Assembly: GCF_964019625.1 (NCBI RefSeq)
Contig: NZ_OZ026458.1
Span: 620,001-684,000 of the forward strand
DNA from: Spiroplasma endosymbiont of Diplazon laetatorius
Lineage (GTDB): Bacteria > Bacillota_I > Bacilli_A > Mycoplasmatales > Mycoplasmataceae
Direction: 5' to 3'
Length of the DNA: 64,000 nt
Below the pieces are notes generated by a model, which had not been told where the DNA came from, did not search any database, and saw only the letters and a list, made by a program, of their open reading frames with translations. Both the position numbers and the translations under genes were made by a program. Shown one piece after another: positions 30,667 through 39,924 of the stretch; positions within the stretch are counted from its first letter, which is position 1, and each line of letters opens with the position of its first letter.

Positions 30667-31827
30667 TTATTTGTATTCAAAAAGTTTTTCAAGTATTTTT
30701 TCAACTACAGTTACATTAACTGTATTTTTTAATTGTTTATAAGCTTGTTTGATGTTTTTGTTTATTTGAAAGTCTTCTGGAAGACTAGCTAATCTTGAAC
30801 ATTCTCTTAAAGTTAATCTTCTTTTAAAAGGTCCATAAATTGGAACTTCTGAAATAGTGTTTGTTGTTTGAACAACATTTGGCTTTTGAATTTTAATACC
30901 AGAAGCTTTAATTTGAATTAATCCATCATAAATATTTTTGATATCTGTATTTGATTTTCAATCAAGTTTTCTATAAGAAGATTTATTTCTTAATATGTCA
31001 TAGTTTTTAGCCAATCAAGAATCAACAAACTTAATATTTTTAATATATAAATCTTTGTTTTTGTTAATTACACTTTGTTTTGATAAAGGCATTTGTTGAA
31101 CTATTCTACTTGCTGTTTTAAAATAATCAATTCATATTGGAAAATCAACATTTTCCATATTTACGTTTTTTTTAAATTCATTTCAAGCATCTAAAATAAT
31201 TTTTTCATTAGGTGTTATTTCATATGTTTTAAAATCAAATTCATCTGAGTTATTAAATATGTTTTCAATACTATTCTTTTTCTTTGAAACTTTTCTTTTA
31301 AAGTTAATTTCTAAACTATTTTCTTTCACAAATTCTTTTTTAATTTCAACAACATAAGAACTTACCTTTGCATAAGGTATTCCAAAATGATGAGGACTTA
31401 AAAGTAATGGCTTTTCAGTTGTTACATATCCTAATTTTTTAAAGATTGATTTTAATTCTTTTCAAGTATTTCCTTTTTCATTAACTGCTAAGTTTTTAAT
31501 GTTTTCAAATAAGAAATATTTAGGACTTTTAGCTTCAATAACTTTTGTCATTTCAAATAATAAGTCAGTATCACTGTATTCATATCAGCTTTTTTCTGTT
31601 GTTTTATTAAATGTTTTCGAAGGAAGAGAACATAAAAGAATATCGTGATCTGGTATTTCTTTTACATTTATGTTTCTAATATCCTTACTTGCAGTTATTC
31701 CAAAGTTCTTTTTATAAGTTTCTAAGCTATAACTGTTTTTTTCACAACTTCAAACACATTCACCATCAAATTTTTTCATTGCATAATTAAATGAACCAAT
31801 TCCTGAAAATAAATTTATAAATTTCAT
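30667..31827 (-). CDS. C5-methyltransferase homologue lacking catalytic residues
   Basis: 386 aa, open throughout under code 4, starting at ATG 31825-31827 behind GGGGGTACTT. The fold is recognisable: FINLFSGIGSFNYAM (motif I), PKYFLFENIKNL (motif VI), and a C-terminal KNTVNVTVV (motif X). But motif IV reads LPSKTF (Ser70 in place of the catalytic Cys, Lys in place of Gln), and motif VIII reads FGIPYAKVSSYVV without the Q-R-R residues. It cannot methylate by the known mechanism. It is paralogous to the active enzyme at 27633 (shared IW-DY and DHD segments). A DNA-reading or inhibitory role is possible. Confidence 0.75.
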
Positions 31828-31891
31828 AAGTACCCCCATTTAGTTTTACACCTCTATTATTTAATCACTAATTAGTGGGTTTTGTATCAAA

Positions 31892-31922
31892 AAAAGAAAA
31901 AACCCAATATAGATTAGGTTTT
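31892..31922 (-). terminator. hairpin terminator
   Basis: AAAACCCAAT-ATAG-ATTAGGTTTT with flanking A/T runs, at the end of the gene that stops at 31926. Confidence 0.6.
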
Positions 31923-31925
31923 AGT

Positions 31926-32204
31926 TTATTTAATAATCTTGTTTTTTGACATTAACAATAAGTGTTCATTGTTATTATCTAGTTTCTTGCAAAATATCGG
32001 ACCTGCTGCTTTGATTTTTACCCCTAGTCTTTCAGTTAACTCTTCAAATTCCATTTCATCCAAGTTTTCATAAGTTTCATCTATGTTTTCAACCAATAGA
32101 TAAGGATCATCAAATGCATCAAGCATTTTTATATCATTGATAAGATTGTTACTAATGTTAATTTCAATCCTTTGATATATGTACAATTTTTTTCCTTCTT
32201 TCAA
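31926..32204 (-). CDS. hypothetical acidic protein, start uncertain
   Basis: 92 aa from TTG 32202-32204 (KEGKKLYIYQRIEINIS...). The same frame is open 9 codons further upstream (IAPDDAWVALL) to a TAA, without ATG or an SD. The 5' end may be truncated. The sequence is Asp/Glu-rich (DETYENLDEMEFEELTE), with no recognised domain. It lies alone between hairpins. Confidence 0.45.
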   Translation of the reverse strand: MKEGKKLYIYQRIEINISNNLINDIKMLDAFDDPYLLVENIDETYENLDEMEFEELTERLGVKIKAAGPIFCKKLDNNNEHLLLMSKNKIIK

Positions 32205-32282
32205 TAATGCTACTCATGCATCATCTGGTGCTATTTAAATAACACCTTACTTAAATTATAATTGATTAAATGCTATATAAAA

Positions 32283-32312
32283 TAAAAAACCAACATAAAG
32301 TTGGTTTAAATA
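32283..32312. terminator. hairpin terminator
   Basis: AAACCAAC-ATAAA-GTTGGTTT, just after the stop of the ASCH gene on the minus strand. Confidence 0.8.
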
Positions 32313-32315
32313 TAA

Positions 32316-32687
32316 CTATTTTATATATACAAATGATTGCGGGGCACAAGATACTCCAAAATCTTCCAATTCTCTAGGTTCTTCAAATTCTATATACTCA
32401 TCGATTTCATAAGCTATTGCTTTATTTTTATTCTGATAATAATGGTAATAAAAATTTTTGTCCACTCCAGAAAATTCCTTTGTAAATTTTCAGATATTTT
32501 TTGGTGTATCTATGTGTATCTTACCTATTTTTGCTATTCCAACAACTTTAGAAACAGGTGCAGTAGCGTATACAAAAATTTCGCTTGGGCTGTACTTTCT
32601 TGCTTCAACTTTTCTAAACTCGAACCTTTTATTACCGCTTTTAATATTTTCTATATGTTCACTATGTATTGACATTAAAATTTTCAT
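32316..32687 (-). CDS. ASCH-domain (PUA-like fold) protein
   Basis: 123 aa. The start MKILMSIHSEHIENIKSG with KRFEFRK and the strand FVYATAPVSKVVGIAKI are the signature of ASCH-type domains, which bind RNA or modified nucleotides. The rest is acidic with a short C-terminal tail. It overlaps the preceding GNAT/PUA gene by about 26 nt, so the two are coupled and may cooperate in RNA or tRNA metabolism or as a toxin-like module. Confidence 0.65.
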
Positions 32688-33750
32688 GATTTTTCAACCT
32701 CTCTAAAATTAGTTTATGAATAAGTTCTTTATCTTTAATTGCGAATGCAGGTAAATATAATAATTCAGGTCATATTCCCATTTCTTTTAATGATGAATGA
32801 TTAATAATTTTTCCTTCCCCAAAAGAGAATATATGAAAAAATTTAATTATTATTTTTCTTTCAGAATTGAATTGTTCTTCTAATTCTTTCATTGTAAAAA
32901 CTGAAGTATTACCAACTAATTTTAATCATTCATTTAATAACATTTTTCTTCCATCATAAACCTCAGAAACTATACCAATTCCAGTTACAACTGATTTATA
33001 AGTTTTTGGAGCAATATCACTAATTCTATATTCTAGCAAGAAGTCTCCGCTCTTCGGCAATGAAGCATATTGTATTTTTGTAATGTAAGTTTTACTTATA
33101 CTTATTGAAGAAACGTTAAACTCCTTAGCTTTATTATCAACATTATACAACTTATTGTTAGGTAATAATTTATCGTGATAATTGCTTTCCAAAGGTATTA
33201 AATAATAATCTGAGTCTTTTTATAAATCCCAAATAGGTTGATTGAAATATCATTTATAATTTTTTTTAACTGTATCCATTTTTTGATCAGTAAATTTCGA
33301 CATAACTATTTCATTATTTTTAACACCTGTTTCAATAAATCCTCAAGATTCTAGTACATTATATAATATTTTTTGTTTTTCCTTAAAAAGAGTAACATAA
33401 GCTTCATTAATATTATTATTTTCCATTTCTGAAAAAATTATATTTATGATCGCCTCTGATAATCTTTGAGATTTTATTGAATCATCAATTTTTAATGTAG
33501 ATATTTTTATTCTCTTGCCTATTATTTGCTTAGGTTCAATATCTTCTTCTATTTCATACTTTATTTGCAACATCAAAAATGCTTTAATGTTTTGAAAATC
33601 ATCAAACTTTACATAAGCTTCACAATCTTCGGAAGCTTTTTTGTTAAATCAACTTTCAAAGTCCATTTTTCCATAATCATTTCTAAGAGTATCAAAAAAT
33701 ATATCACTCAGTTTTAAATCTTTTAATTTTATTTTTTTTAAAATTTCCAT
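32662..33750 (-). pseudogene. GNAT-like/PUA-like protein gene with in-frame TAA
   Basis: One frame runs from ATG 33748-33750 (or 33757-33759) to TAG 32662-32664, but TAA 33220-33222 splits it into an N-terminal part of about 176 aa (acetyltransferase-like: NINEAYVTLFKEKQKILYNVLESWGFIE) and a C-terminal part of about 185 aa (PUA/EVE-like strands LLEYRISDIAPKTYKSVVTGIGIV). The reading is continuous on both sides of the stop, as if WDL-(stop)-KDSDYYLIP came from one substitution. It is either a recent pseudogene or two proteins, the second starting at TTG 33190-33192. The N-terminal start has no strong SD. Confidence 0.5.
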
Positions 33751-33833
33751 TTTTCTCATTATTTTCTATTTTATATATTTTAACATGTGTAATTTAAATT
33801 TAATTAATAATCAAATCCAATTTTAAGTTGATA

Positions 33834-33935
33834 TTATCCGTGATTAGTATCAGTTGAACACATTTGGCATTCAGAACAGTTATCATCGTATTGACATCCA
33901 CAGTTGCAATCTTTGCAATCTTTGTTACATTCCAT
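33834..33935 (-). CDS. 33-residue Cys-rich metallothionein-like peptide
   Basis: ATG 33933-33935 with the SD GAAAGGAAGTGG. The peptide MECNKDCKDCNCGCQYDD... has eight Cys in CxxC and CxC spacing and ends STDTNHG. It is too short for standard gene calls. Metal binding (zinc or copper) is the natural guess. It lies 54 nt upstream of no coupled gene; mtnN begins on the other side. Confidence 0.6.
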   Translation of the reverse strand: MECNKDCKDCNCGCQYDDNCSECQMCSTDTNHG

Positions 33936-33988
33936 ACTATTCCACTTCCTTTCAACTATATTTTATTCCTTTTAAAAGAAATATTTTT

Positions 33989-34642
33989 TTACTTTAAATG
34001 TTGCAATAAAATTTCACTTATCTTAACACTACCTTGTTGTAGTATTTGGCTAAATTGTAATTCATTACATCCATTATCAATGTGATCACTTATTACTTTA
34101 AGAGATATTAAAGGTCTTTTAAAGATATGTGCTGCTTGGTAAAATCCAAAACACTCCATATCAAATACTGTAATATTTTCACTTAAAGGTTTTATTATTT
34201 TGTTTATTTGATCGTGTGAATTTATAAAAGTATCACTTGAACAAATATCTACTCTTTTATATTCATTAAATGAATCCAAAAGTTCTTTGTTTGAAGTATA
34301 GAATGGTTCCATACCAGGAATTTGTCCTAATTTATAACCAAATCCAGTTGCATCAGCATTTCCTAAATATGAGTTTTCAACAACAACTGGTTCTAATAAA
34401 GATAATTGTTGTGAAAATGTACCAACTAACCCTGCATTTATAAACAAGTCAATTTCATTTTTTGCATTTACATATGCAAAACAAGTTGATGCATTTATTA
34501 ATCCTACTTTTGATATTGCTATATAAATATTGTCTTTTTTATATATTTCAAAACTTTCATTTTCTAATAATTCAGCATTAAGCTCATCAATAAGTGCTTG
34601 AGCTTCTTCTTTCATGGCAAATAAAATAGCATAATTTTTCAT
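33989..34642 (-). CDS. mtnN: 5'-methylthioadenosine/S-adenosylhomocysteine nucleosidase
   Basis: 217 aa, the usual length for the family. MKNYAILFAMKEEAQAL starts with the conserved Glu of the N-terminus, KVGLINAS and INAGLVGTF form the nucleoside site, VFDMECFGFYQ holds the Met-Glu pair and LISLKVISDHID the catalytic Asp. It recycles toxic by-products of SAM reactions, cleaving adenine. It begins 4 nt after nadD-yqeK, so they share an operon. Confidence 0.9.
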   Translation of the reverse strand: MKNYAILFAMKEEAQALIDELNAELLENESFEIYKKDNIYIAISKVGLINASTCFAYVNAKNEIDLFINAGLVGTFSQQLSLLEPVVVENSYLGNADATGFGYKLGQIPGMEPFYTSNKELLDSFNEYKRVDICSSDTFINSHDQINKIIKPLSENITVFDMECFGFYQAAHIFKRPLISLKVISDHIDNGCNELQFSQILQQGSVKISEILLQHLK

Positions 34643-34646
34643 TATA

Positions 34647-35747
34647 TTAATTTTCCCCTTTTACTCAATAGTTATAAGATTCTATAAGTGATTTACCTAT
34701 AGAATCAAGTGAATGTTTATTAATAGCCACTTCATATTGATTTTTTAACAGTTCTTTAAATCCTGTTAGTAAATCAGATTTAACAAGTGCTCTAAGGTTC
34801 TCAACACCTTCATAGGTTCTTTCTGCAGATATTTTATCTGCACAAAAAACAATCATATCTAATACTGTCATATCTTTCGATCCGACAGTATGATTATAAA
34901 CTGCATTTATTATTTCTTTATCACTAAATAATCAATCTTTTTCTAAATGATATGCTCCTACAAATGAATGTCATACTGGAGAAGGTTCATTTAAAAGTTC
35001 TTTATTGTTTTGTTCTAAGCAAGATATCATATCTTGTTCACTTCAGCGTTTTACAACATCATGAAGTGTTCCTGCTATTTGAGCTTTGTTTAAATCAACA
35101 TTATTTAGTCTGGCAAGTTCCATTGCCATTTGTCCAACATTTAATGAATGAAAGTATCTTTTTTCATCCATTTTACTTTCTACTCTTTCGTGTAAATACA
35201 TTAAATTATTATTTACATAATCATTTACTTCTTTTATTTGTAAATGTAAGTCTTCTAAGTTTCTAATTTTTGTTGAACTTAAGTGATTGTTTTCAAATTC
35301 AAATGTTTCTAAATTATATTTAGAAACAATATCTTGGTTAAAGTCTTTTGTTCTTAAAAAGACTTTAAAGTCTAACTCTTCTATTAATTGTTCAAAGTGA
35401 TCTCATTTTTCAAAGTTATCTAATTGATCAGAGCCCATAATAAATGAGAAGTTTAGTTCAGGGTATTTTGATTTAAAATACTTAACAGTATCATATGTAA
35501 AACTTGAAGTTTGTTTAGATATTTCATAAGTTTCAATTTTTACATAATCTAAATCTTTGGTTGCAAGTTTTAACATTTCTAATCTTTGTGTAACACTTGA
35601 AGTTGAAAGTGCTTTAAAAGGATTAACATATGCAGGTACAACTCAAACTTCATCAAAGTTTAAGTTTAACTTACAGCTTTTAATTATGTTTATATGATCT
35701 GTATGGACAGGATCAAAACTTCCTCCAAATAAAGCTATTCTTTTCAT
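34647..35747 (-). CDS. nadD: fused nicotinate-nucleotide adenylyltransferase and YqeK-type HD phosphohydrolase
   Basis: 366 aa, about the sum of NadD (190) and YqeK (180). The NadD part begins IALFGGSFDPVHTDH (nucleotidyltransferase motif) and contains SSTKIRN. The HD part contains RYFHSLNV, TLHDVVKRW and CADKISAERTYE, matching YqeK, an HD-domain Ap4A hydrolase. Such fusions are usual in Mollicutes. NadD makes deamido-NAD from NaMN and ATP. It follows the HAD gene by 6 nt. Confidence 0.88.
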
Positions 35748-35753
35748 TTTCTT

Positions 35754-36611
35754 TTATCCCTTACTAATAAGTTCTTTAACGTATTTTCCAACACCATTGT
35801 CATCAATGTGGTCAATTACTTTTCAAGCAACTTCTTTTAAATTTTCAACAGCATTTCCTACAGCAATACCAAATGGTAATTCACTTACCATTTCCATATC
35901 ATTGTTATTATCTCCTATTACATGAATATGGTTTATATCAACATTCATTATTTCAGCTCATTTTTTAATACCACTAGCTTTGTTTACACCTTTTGGCATT
36001 GCATCAACTAAAATTCTTGATTGAATTATTGTTGAAGGATGGTATAGGTTTTTTGACTCTAAGTAATCTTTTAAGTCTTGTGCTTTTTGAGTTTCAGTTT
36101 CACAATCAAGTGAATACATTAACTTAACTGCTCTGTGAACGTCATTTTTAACATCTTCAATTAATTGATGATAATCTTCATAAAGTATAAATTCTGGTTG
36201 ACAGTCATCTGGATAATGACCGTAAAGCTCTTTATAAGCTTTAACTCTTTCTGCACTTGTAAGTGCACATAAAGTTGTTGCTGTATATAAAGAAACATCT
36301 AAACCATGCTCTATTGAGTAGTTTAAAAGCTCTAAAACCACTTCTTTGTCCATTAAGTGTTCATAATAAACTTCTCAAGTTACAGGGTTTGTAATAGCTC
36401 CCCCATTTGAACTTATAACAGGTAAAGTTACATTTAACTGTTTAATGTAATACTTCATGTTTTGAAAAGCTCTTCCAGTAACTATGAAGAAATTATTGTT
36501 TGTTTGTTTTTGATATTCAAGAATATCATTTACTGTTTCATCAAGGATTTTAAAGTCACTGTTCTTTACAACAGTTCCATCTAAATCACTTCCAATATAA
36601 GGTAATTTCAT
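35754..36611 (-). CDS. Cof-type HAD-IIB family hydrolase
   Basis: 285 aa from ATG 36609-36611 with the SD GGAGGATATAAG; a longer frame upstream lacks an SD. HAD motifs: I GSDLDGTVV (nucleophile Asp about 9), II IVTGR (Thr about 52), the cap domain, then IV IGDNNNDMEM. Cof-type phosphatases act on sugar phosphates or cofactors such as FMN or PLP. It opens the HAD-nadD-mtnN operon. Confidence 0.88.
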
Positions 36612-36645
36612 AATCTTATATCCTCCAAAAATAATTTTACAAGAT

Positions 36646-36698
36646 AATAAAAAAATAACCACATTTGATTAATTGAAAGTGGTTATTTTTTATAAATA
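36646..36698. terminator. hairpin terminator overlapping the end of the 577-aa gene
   Basis: AAAAAATAACCAC...GTGGTTATTTTTTA brackets the stop codon at 36683 on the minus strand. Confidence 0.8.
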
Positions 36699-38416
36699 TA
36701 ACTGTTTGTAAAGTATTCCATTGTAGAGATACCAACAACGTGAACTGTAAAGTCATTTACTTTAACTTTTGGAATAGCATTTAAAATATCATTAATAAAC
36801 ACAATTCCTTCTACTTTAACATTTTCTTCATCTTCAAATTTAACACCCATTTTTCTCATTTGTTTTTTAATTTTCTTAATGTCTTTCATTATGACACTAA
36901 AACTTCTTGAAAAAATTGAAGGTATTATCTTAGAACTTATTGCATAAGTGTCTATTGTTCTTTTTGCATTTAGTCAATCTATATTTTCAACTGAATAAAA
37001 GTTTGTAAGTACAAACAATAATCTGTTTAAAGCTGGATCATATAAAACACAATCTGTTAAAGGGTTTTGTTGTGTATGATTTTTACTTTCAGCAAAGAAT
37101 TGGATTTCATTTGGATCAAATGCTTTCATAACTCCAAATCGTTTTTCAACTTTTTTAAGTTGATCATTTAATATTGGGTTGTAATCAACTTTAAGTCTTG
37201 CATTAAATTTCTTAGATAATTCTTTGTCAAAGAAATGATATTCTTTTTGCATTTGATATGACATTCAAACGAATTCAGGATAAGCTATTAACAATCTATT
37301 TCCTTTTTGATCTTTAAAATTAAATAAAGGTTTTTTGTAAATAACATCATATAAGTCATCTACTTTTGCAGTTTTATATTCTTCTTTTTCTAAATTTAAT
37401 GAACAATATTCAATTATAAAGTCTAATTCTTCTTTTGTATAAATCTTATCTGTTGCAGTTGAAGCTTCAGTGAAAAGAGAATTTGCAAGTTCATCATATG
37501 TATAGTAAGAGAAATTTAAATAAATTTCTTTTATAACATCAGCTACATAAAAGTATTGATTTAAGTTAACTGTTCCAACCAACATTAAGTCTTTATAATA
37601 TTCTCTAATTTGGTTTTCAATAGTTATATAGTAAGGTTCTAAACTTCAACCTCTAAAGTCTTCTACTGTATCGATTCTTTTTGCATTTTCTTGTTCAAAA
37701 CCAACTTCATTAAAGATATGATCATAGTCCATTGGTGAAAGTACATTACTGTTGAATTTAGGATAAAGTCTTTTTGAATCATCATATTTAAATTTGTAAT
37801 CACTTAAGTCACAAGAAAATTTAATATAAGTGTACATTCACATAAATAAGAAAATATCTTTATAAGCTTCAAGTGAATAATAATCTTTGTCTATGTATTC
37901 ATCCATGTTTGAAAGAATACTGTAGGTTTCTGTATTTTGATCCATAAAGAAAATACCAAATGTTGAAAGTGTTTCATAGTATTCTTTTAAACTCTTTTTG
38001 TAAATTTTATAGTTAAACTTTTCATTAAAAAATTTAAATACCCTTAAATTAACATTATAAATAAGCTTGTTTATTGTAGATAATAGAACATATTCTTGTG
38101 AAACTAATCTTGCTCCTAAAAAAACAACACTTGTAAATAAAGCTTTAGCTACTCTTTTTTCAGAGTCATTTTTTACTTTTACAAATTTTTTAGTTTCTTT
38201 ATTATAAGTATGATTTGTATAGAAAGTGTATCTTTCCATAATTCTTTGATAAATATTGTTTTTAAGTTCGTGCATATTGTTTTCATACTTTTTAAACAGT
38301 AAAAAGACATTTTCTAAATCTTCACCTTTTATACCAAAGTAATCAAAGTAGTTTAGTTTATCTTCAAAATCATAAAAGCCGTTTTTACCAGCTATCTTAT
38401 TAAAGTGTTTTTCCAT
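36683..38416 (-). CDS. large hypothetical protein (577 aa)
   Basis: Five fragments join through TGA-Trp codons into one frame. The start is MEKHFNKIAGKNGFYDF at ATG 38414-38416, behind AGAGGTGCTTA; five extra upstream codons lack an SD. There is no signal peptide and no long hydrophobic helix. The protein is Tyr/Phe/Lys-rich with repeated YYDxL-like segments and a basic region (KKIKKQMRKMG) near the C-terminus. I do not recognise the family. It may be a Spiroplasma-specific cytosolic protein. Confidence 0.6.
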
Positions 38417-38485
38417 TAAGCACCTCTTCAAAACATTAAGTATATTATACTCTTTTTTAGCTCTTATTTATACCCCCACAGATAA

Positions 38486-38512
38486 CAAAAGCACACTAGA
38501 TGTGTGCTTTTA
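38486..38512 (-). terminator. hairpin terminator after the zinc-ribbon gene
   Basis: AAAGCACAC-TAGAT-GTGTGCTTT, a perfect stem. Confidence 0.85.
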
Positions 38513-38755
38513 AATACTCTTATACTCTTTCAATAAACAATCCTCGCAATAGTTTTTAATGCGATTTAATTGACTTAAAGTTATGTATTTTGACTTATTA
38601 TTACATGTATCACAGTTAACTTTATCATTGTTTGTAAGTTGTGCATTTAATTCCTTTATTGCACACTCCTTACAAGTAAGAGTAATTGTGTTTAATTGAT
38701 TTACTTTTTTAAGATCTGCTGGTTTTTTACAAGTAGAACAAATATATTCTTTCAT
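38510..38755 (-). CDS. zinc-ribbon protein with four CxxC pairs
   Basis: 81 aa: YICSTCKKP, LTCKECAIK, VNCDTCNNK and NYCEDCLLK each carry a CxxC, spaced so that two zinc ribbons form. The halves look like an internal duplication (C..C...L(T/S)..N..C..C). Probably a nucleic-acid-binding regulator. Its transcript begins with a long structured leader (38890-39045). Confidence 0.65.
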   Translation of the reverse strand: MKEYICSTCKKPADLKKVNQLNTITLTCKECAIKELNAQLTNNDKVNCDTCNNKSKYITLSQLNRIKNYCEDCLLKEYKSI

Positions 38756-38892
38756 TTTTTCACTTCTCTTCTAATAATTTAATTATATTCAAAAAAACAC
38801 TATATATAAGGAATATTTGAACAATATTTTCAATTTTTTTATTAAAAAAAAATAAAAATAAATTGATTTTTCAATTTTTTTTTGATATATTA

Positions 38893-39045
38893 ATTAATGT
38901 CCTTTTGGACGCGACTATGACGATTAAACTATGTATCGCAGTTACATCACTTATCTGCGGTAAATTCATTCTTTAATTCAATATAACATCCTTTCTTTCG
39001 ATAAGGTCACTCTTATATATGTCATAGTCATTAAGTGACCTTTCA
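38893..39045 (-). ncRNA. candidate structured RNA leader
   Basis: GGTCACT (39005-39011) pairs with AGTGACC (39034-39040). The loop segment GTCATAGTC (39021-39029) is complementary to GACTATGAC (38913-38921), a possible long-range or kissing helix. CGCAG/CTGCG (38937-38941/38955-38959) and GTCC-TTTT-GGAC (38899-38910) form two more stems. The composition is richer in G+C than the surroundings. It lies between a terminator and the zinc-ribbon gene. It does not match a riboswitch class I know. Confidence 0.45.
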
Positions 39046-39167
39046 TTACTCATTCATATCTTTTTAATTATTAGCAAATCAATTACATATGCGAAAGCAT
39101 GATTAATAATATATAAAAAAAAATACGCTTACCCTAAAAGCGTATTTTTTTCGTCTATTTTTACTTT
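39046..39167 (-). terminator. intergenic stretch with terminator of the 211-aa membrane protein gene
   Basis: AAATACGCTT-ACCCT-AAAAGCGTATTT at about 39119-39152 is the terminator. The remaining bases are AT-rich, with TATATATTATTAA as a possible promoter for the structured leader. Confidence 0.7.
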
Positions 39168-39803
39168 TTAATATTTGTTTCTTTTTCTATATAAAGGAGC
39201 TGTCATTCAAATATGAATAAACATAAATATCATAGGCATGAATGCTTGTCCTATTCAATAAATTTCAGCCTGATATTTTGTAGGTAAAACATTTATTGTG
39301 TTATTTCCTTGAAATTTTGCAAATAATATATTTGAGTTCATAATTGATACTCAAGCAATTGCAAGTCCAACAAAACTTAGTATTAATAATTTCGAAGTTA
39401 TATCAACAGTTTTAGCTTTTTTGAATCCTCTTCAAATAAATAAGTTTATAAAACTTAAAAATATTAATACACATTGAATTGACATCATAGCTATTATTAT
39501 TCCATCTAGTTTGAAAGCCTTTTCTTTGATGTTAGGTGAAATAACATTTCCTGGATTTACTTGATTATTTAAAATTTCAAATAATCTTGCAGTTTGTCCG
39601 AAAGGAACTATTCATTTGCCATTATTTGGATCTAAAATAAGATCTGTTTCATGGTTAAAGTTTAAACCTTTAAAGATAATTGTTACTCCCAAATCACTTG
39701 ATTGATATTCAAAACCTAGTAAGCAAAAGTATAAAAAGAAGTAAGCTAAGACAAGAATATTTATAATAAGTAAAGCGTATTTGGCTGGTAGTCTGAAGTT
39801 CAT
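39168..39803 (-). CDS. integral membrane protein (four predicted helices)
   Basis: 211 aa with many TGA-Trp codons. Helices at about 8-30, 100-125, 137-158 and 180-203; an extracytoplasmic loop of about 65 residues lies between the first two. The C-terminus is basic (YRKRNKY). The family is unknown. It stands alone between the surface-protein gene and its own terminator. Confidence 0.6.
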
Positions 39804-39854
39804 ATCTTAACCCTCTTTTTTTTCCTTTAAATATTTTACTAAAAAACAAAGAAA

Positions 39855-39878
39855 AAACCAACTAAATAGTTGGTTTAA
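39855..39878 (-). terminator. hairpin terminator after the surface protein gene
   Basis: AAACCAACT-AAAT-AGTTGGTTT, a perfect stem. Confidence 0.85.
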
Positions 39879-39924
39879 AAGTATTAATTAGATAGAAAGA
39901 AGAAACCGAGTCTTCTGTTTCTGG

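Noticed and set aside
36683-36889. A 68-residue stretch (MKDIKKIKKQMRKMGVKFEDEE...) recalling the start of archaeal nascent-polypeptide-associated complex proteins
   Set aside because: It is the C-terminal end of the 577-aa protein once TGA is read as Trp, and the likeness is limited to a Lys/Met-rich helix.
38893-39045. tRNA or tmRNA in the structured leader
   Set aside because: No T-loop consensus (TTCRANNC), no acceptor stem and no CCA end could be found.
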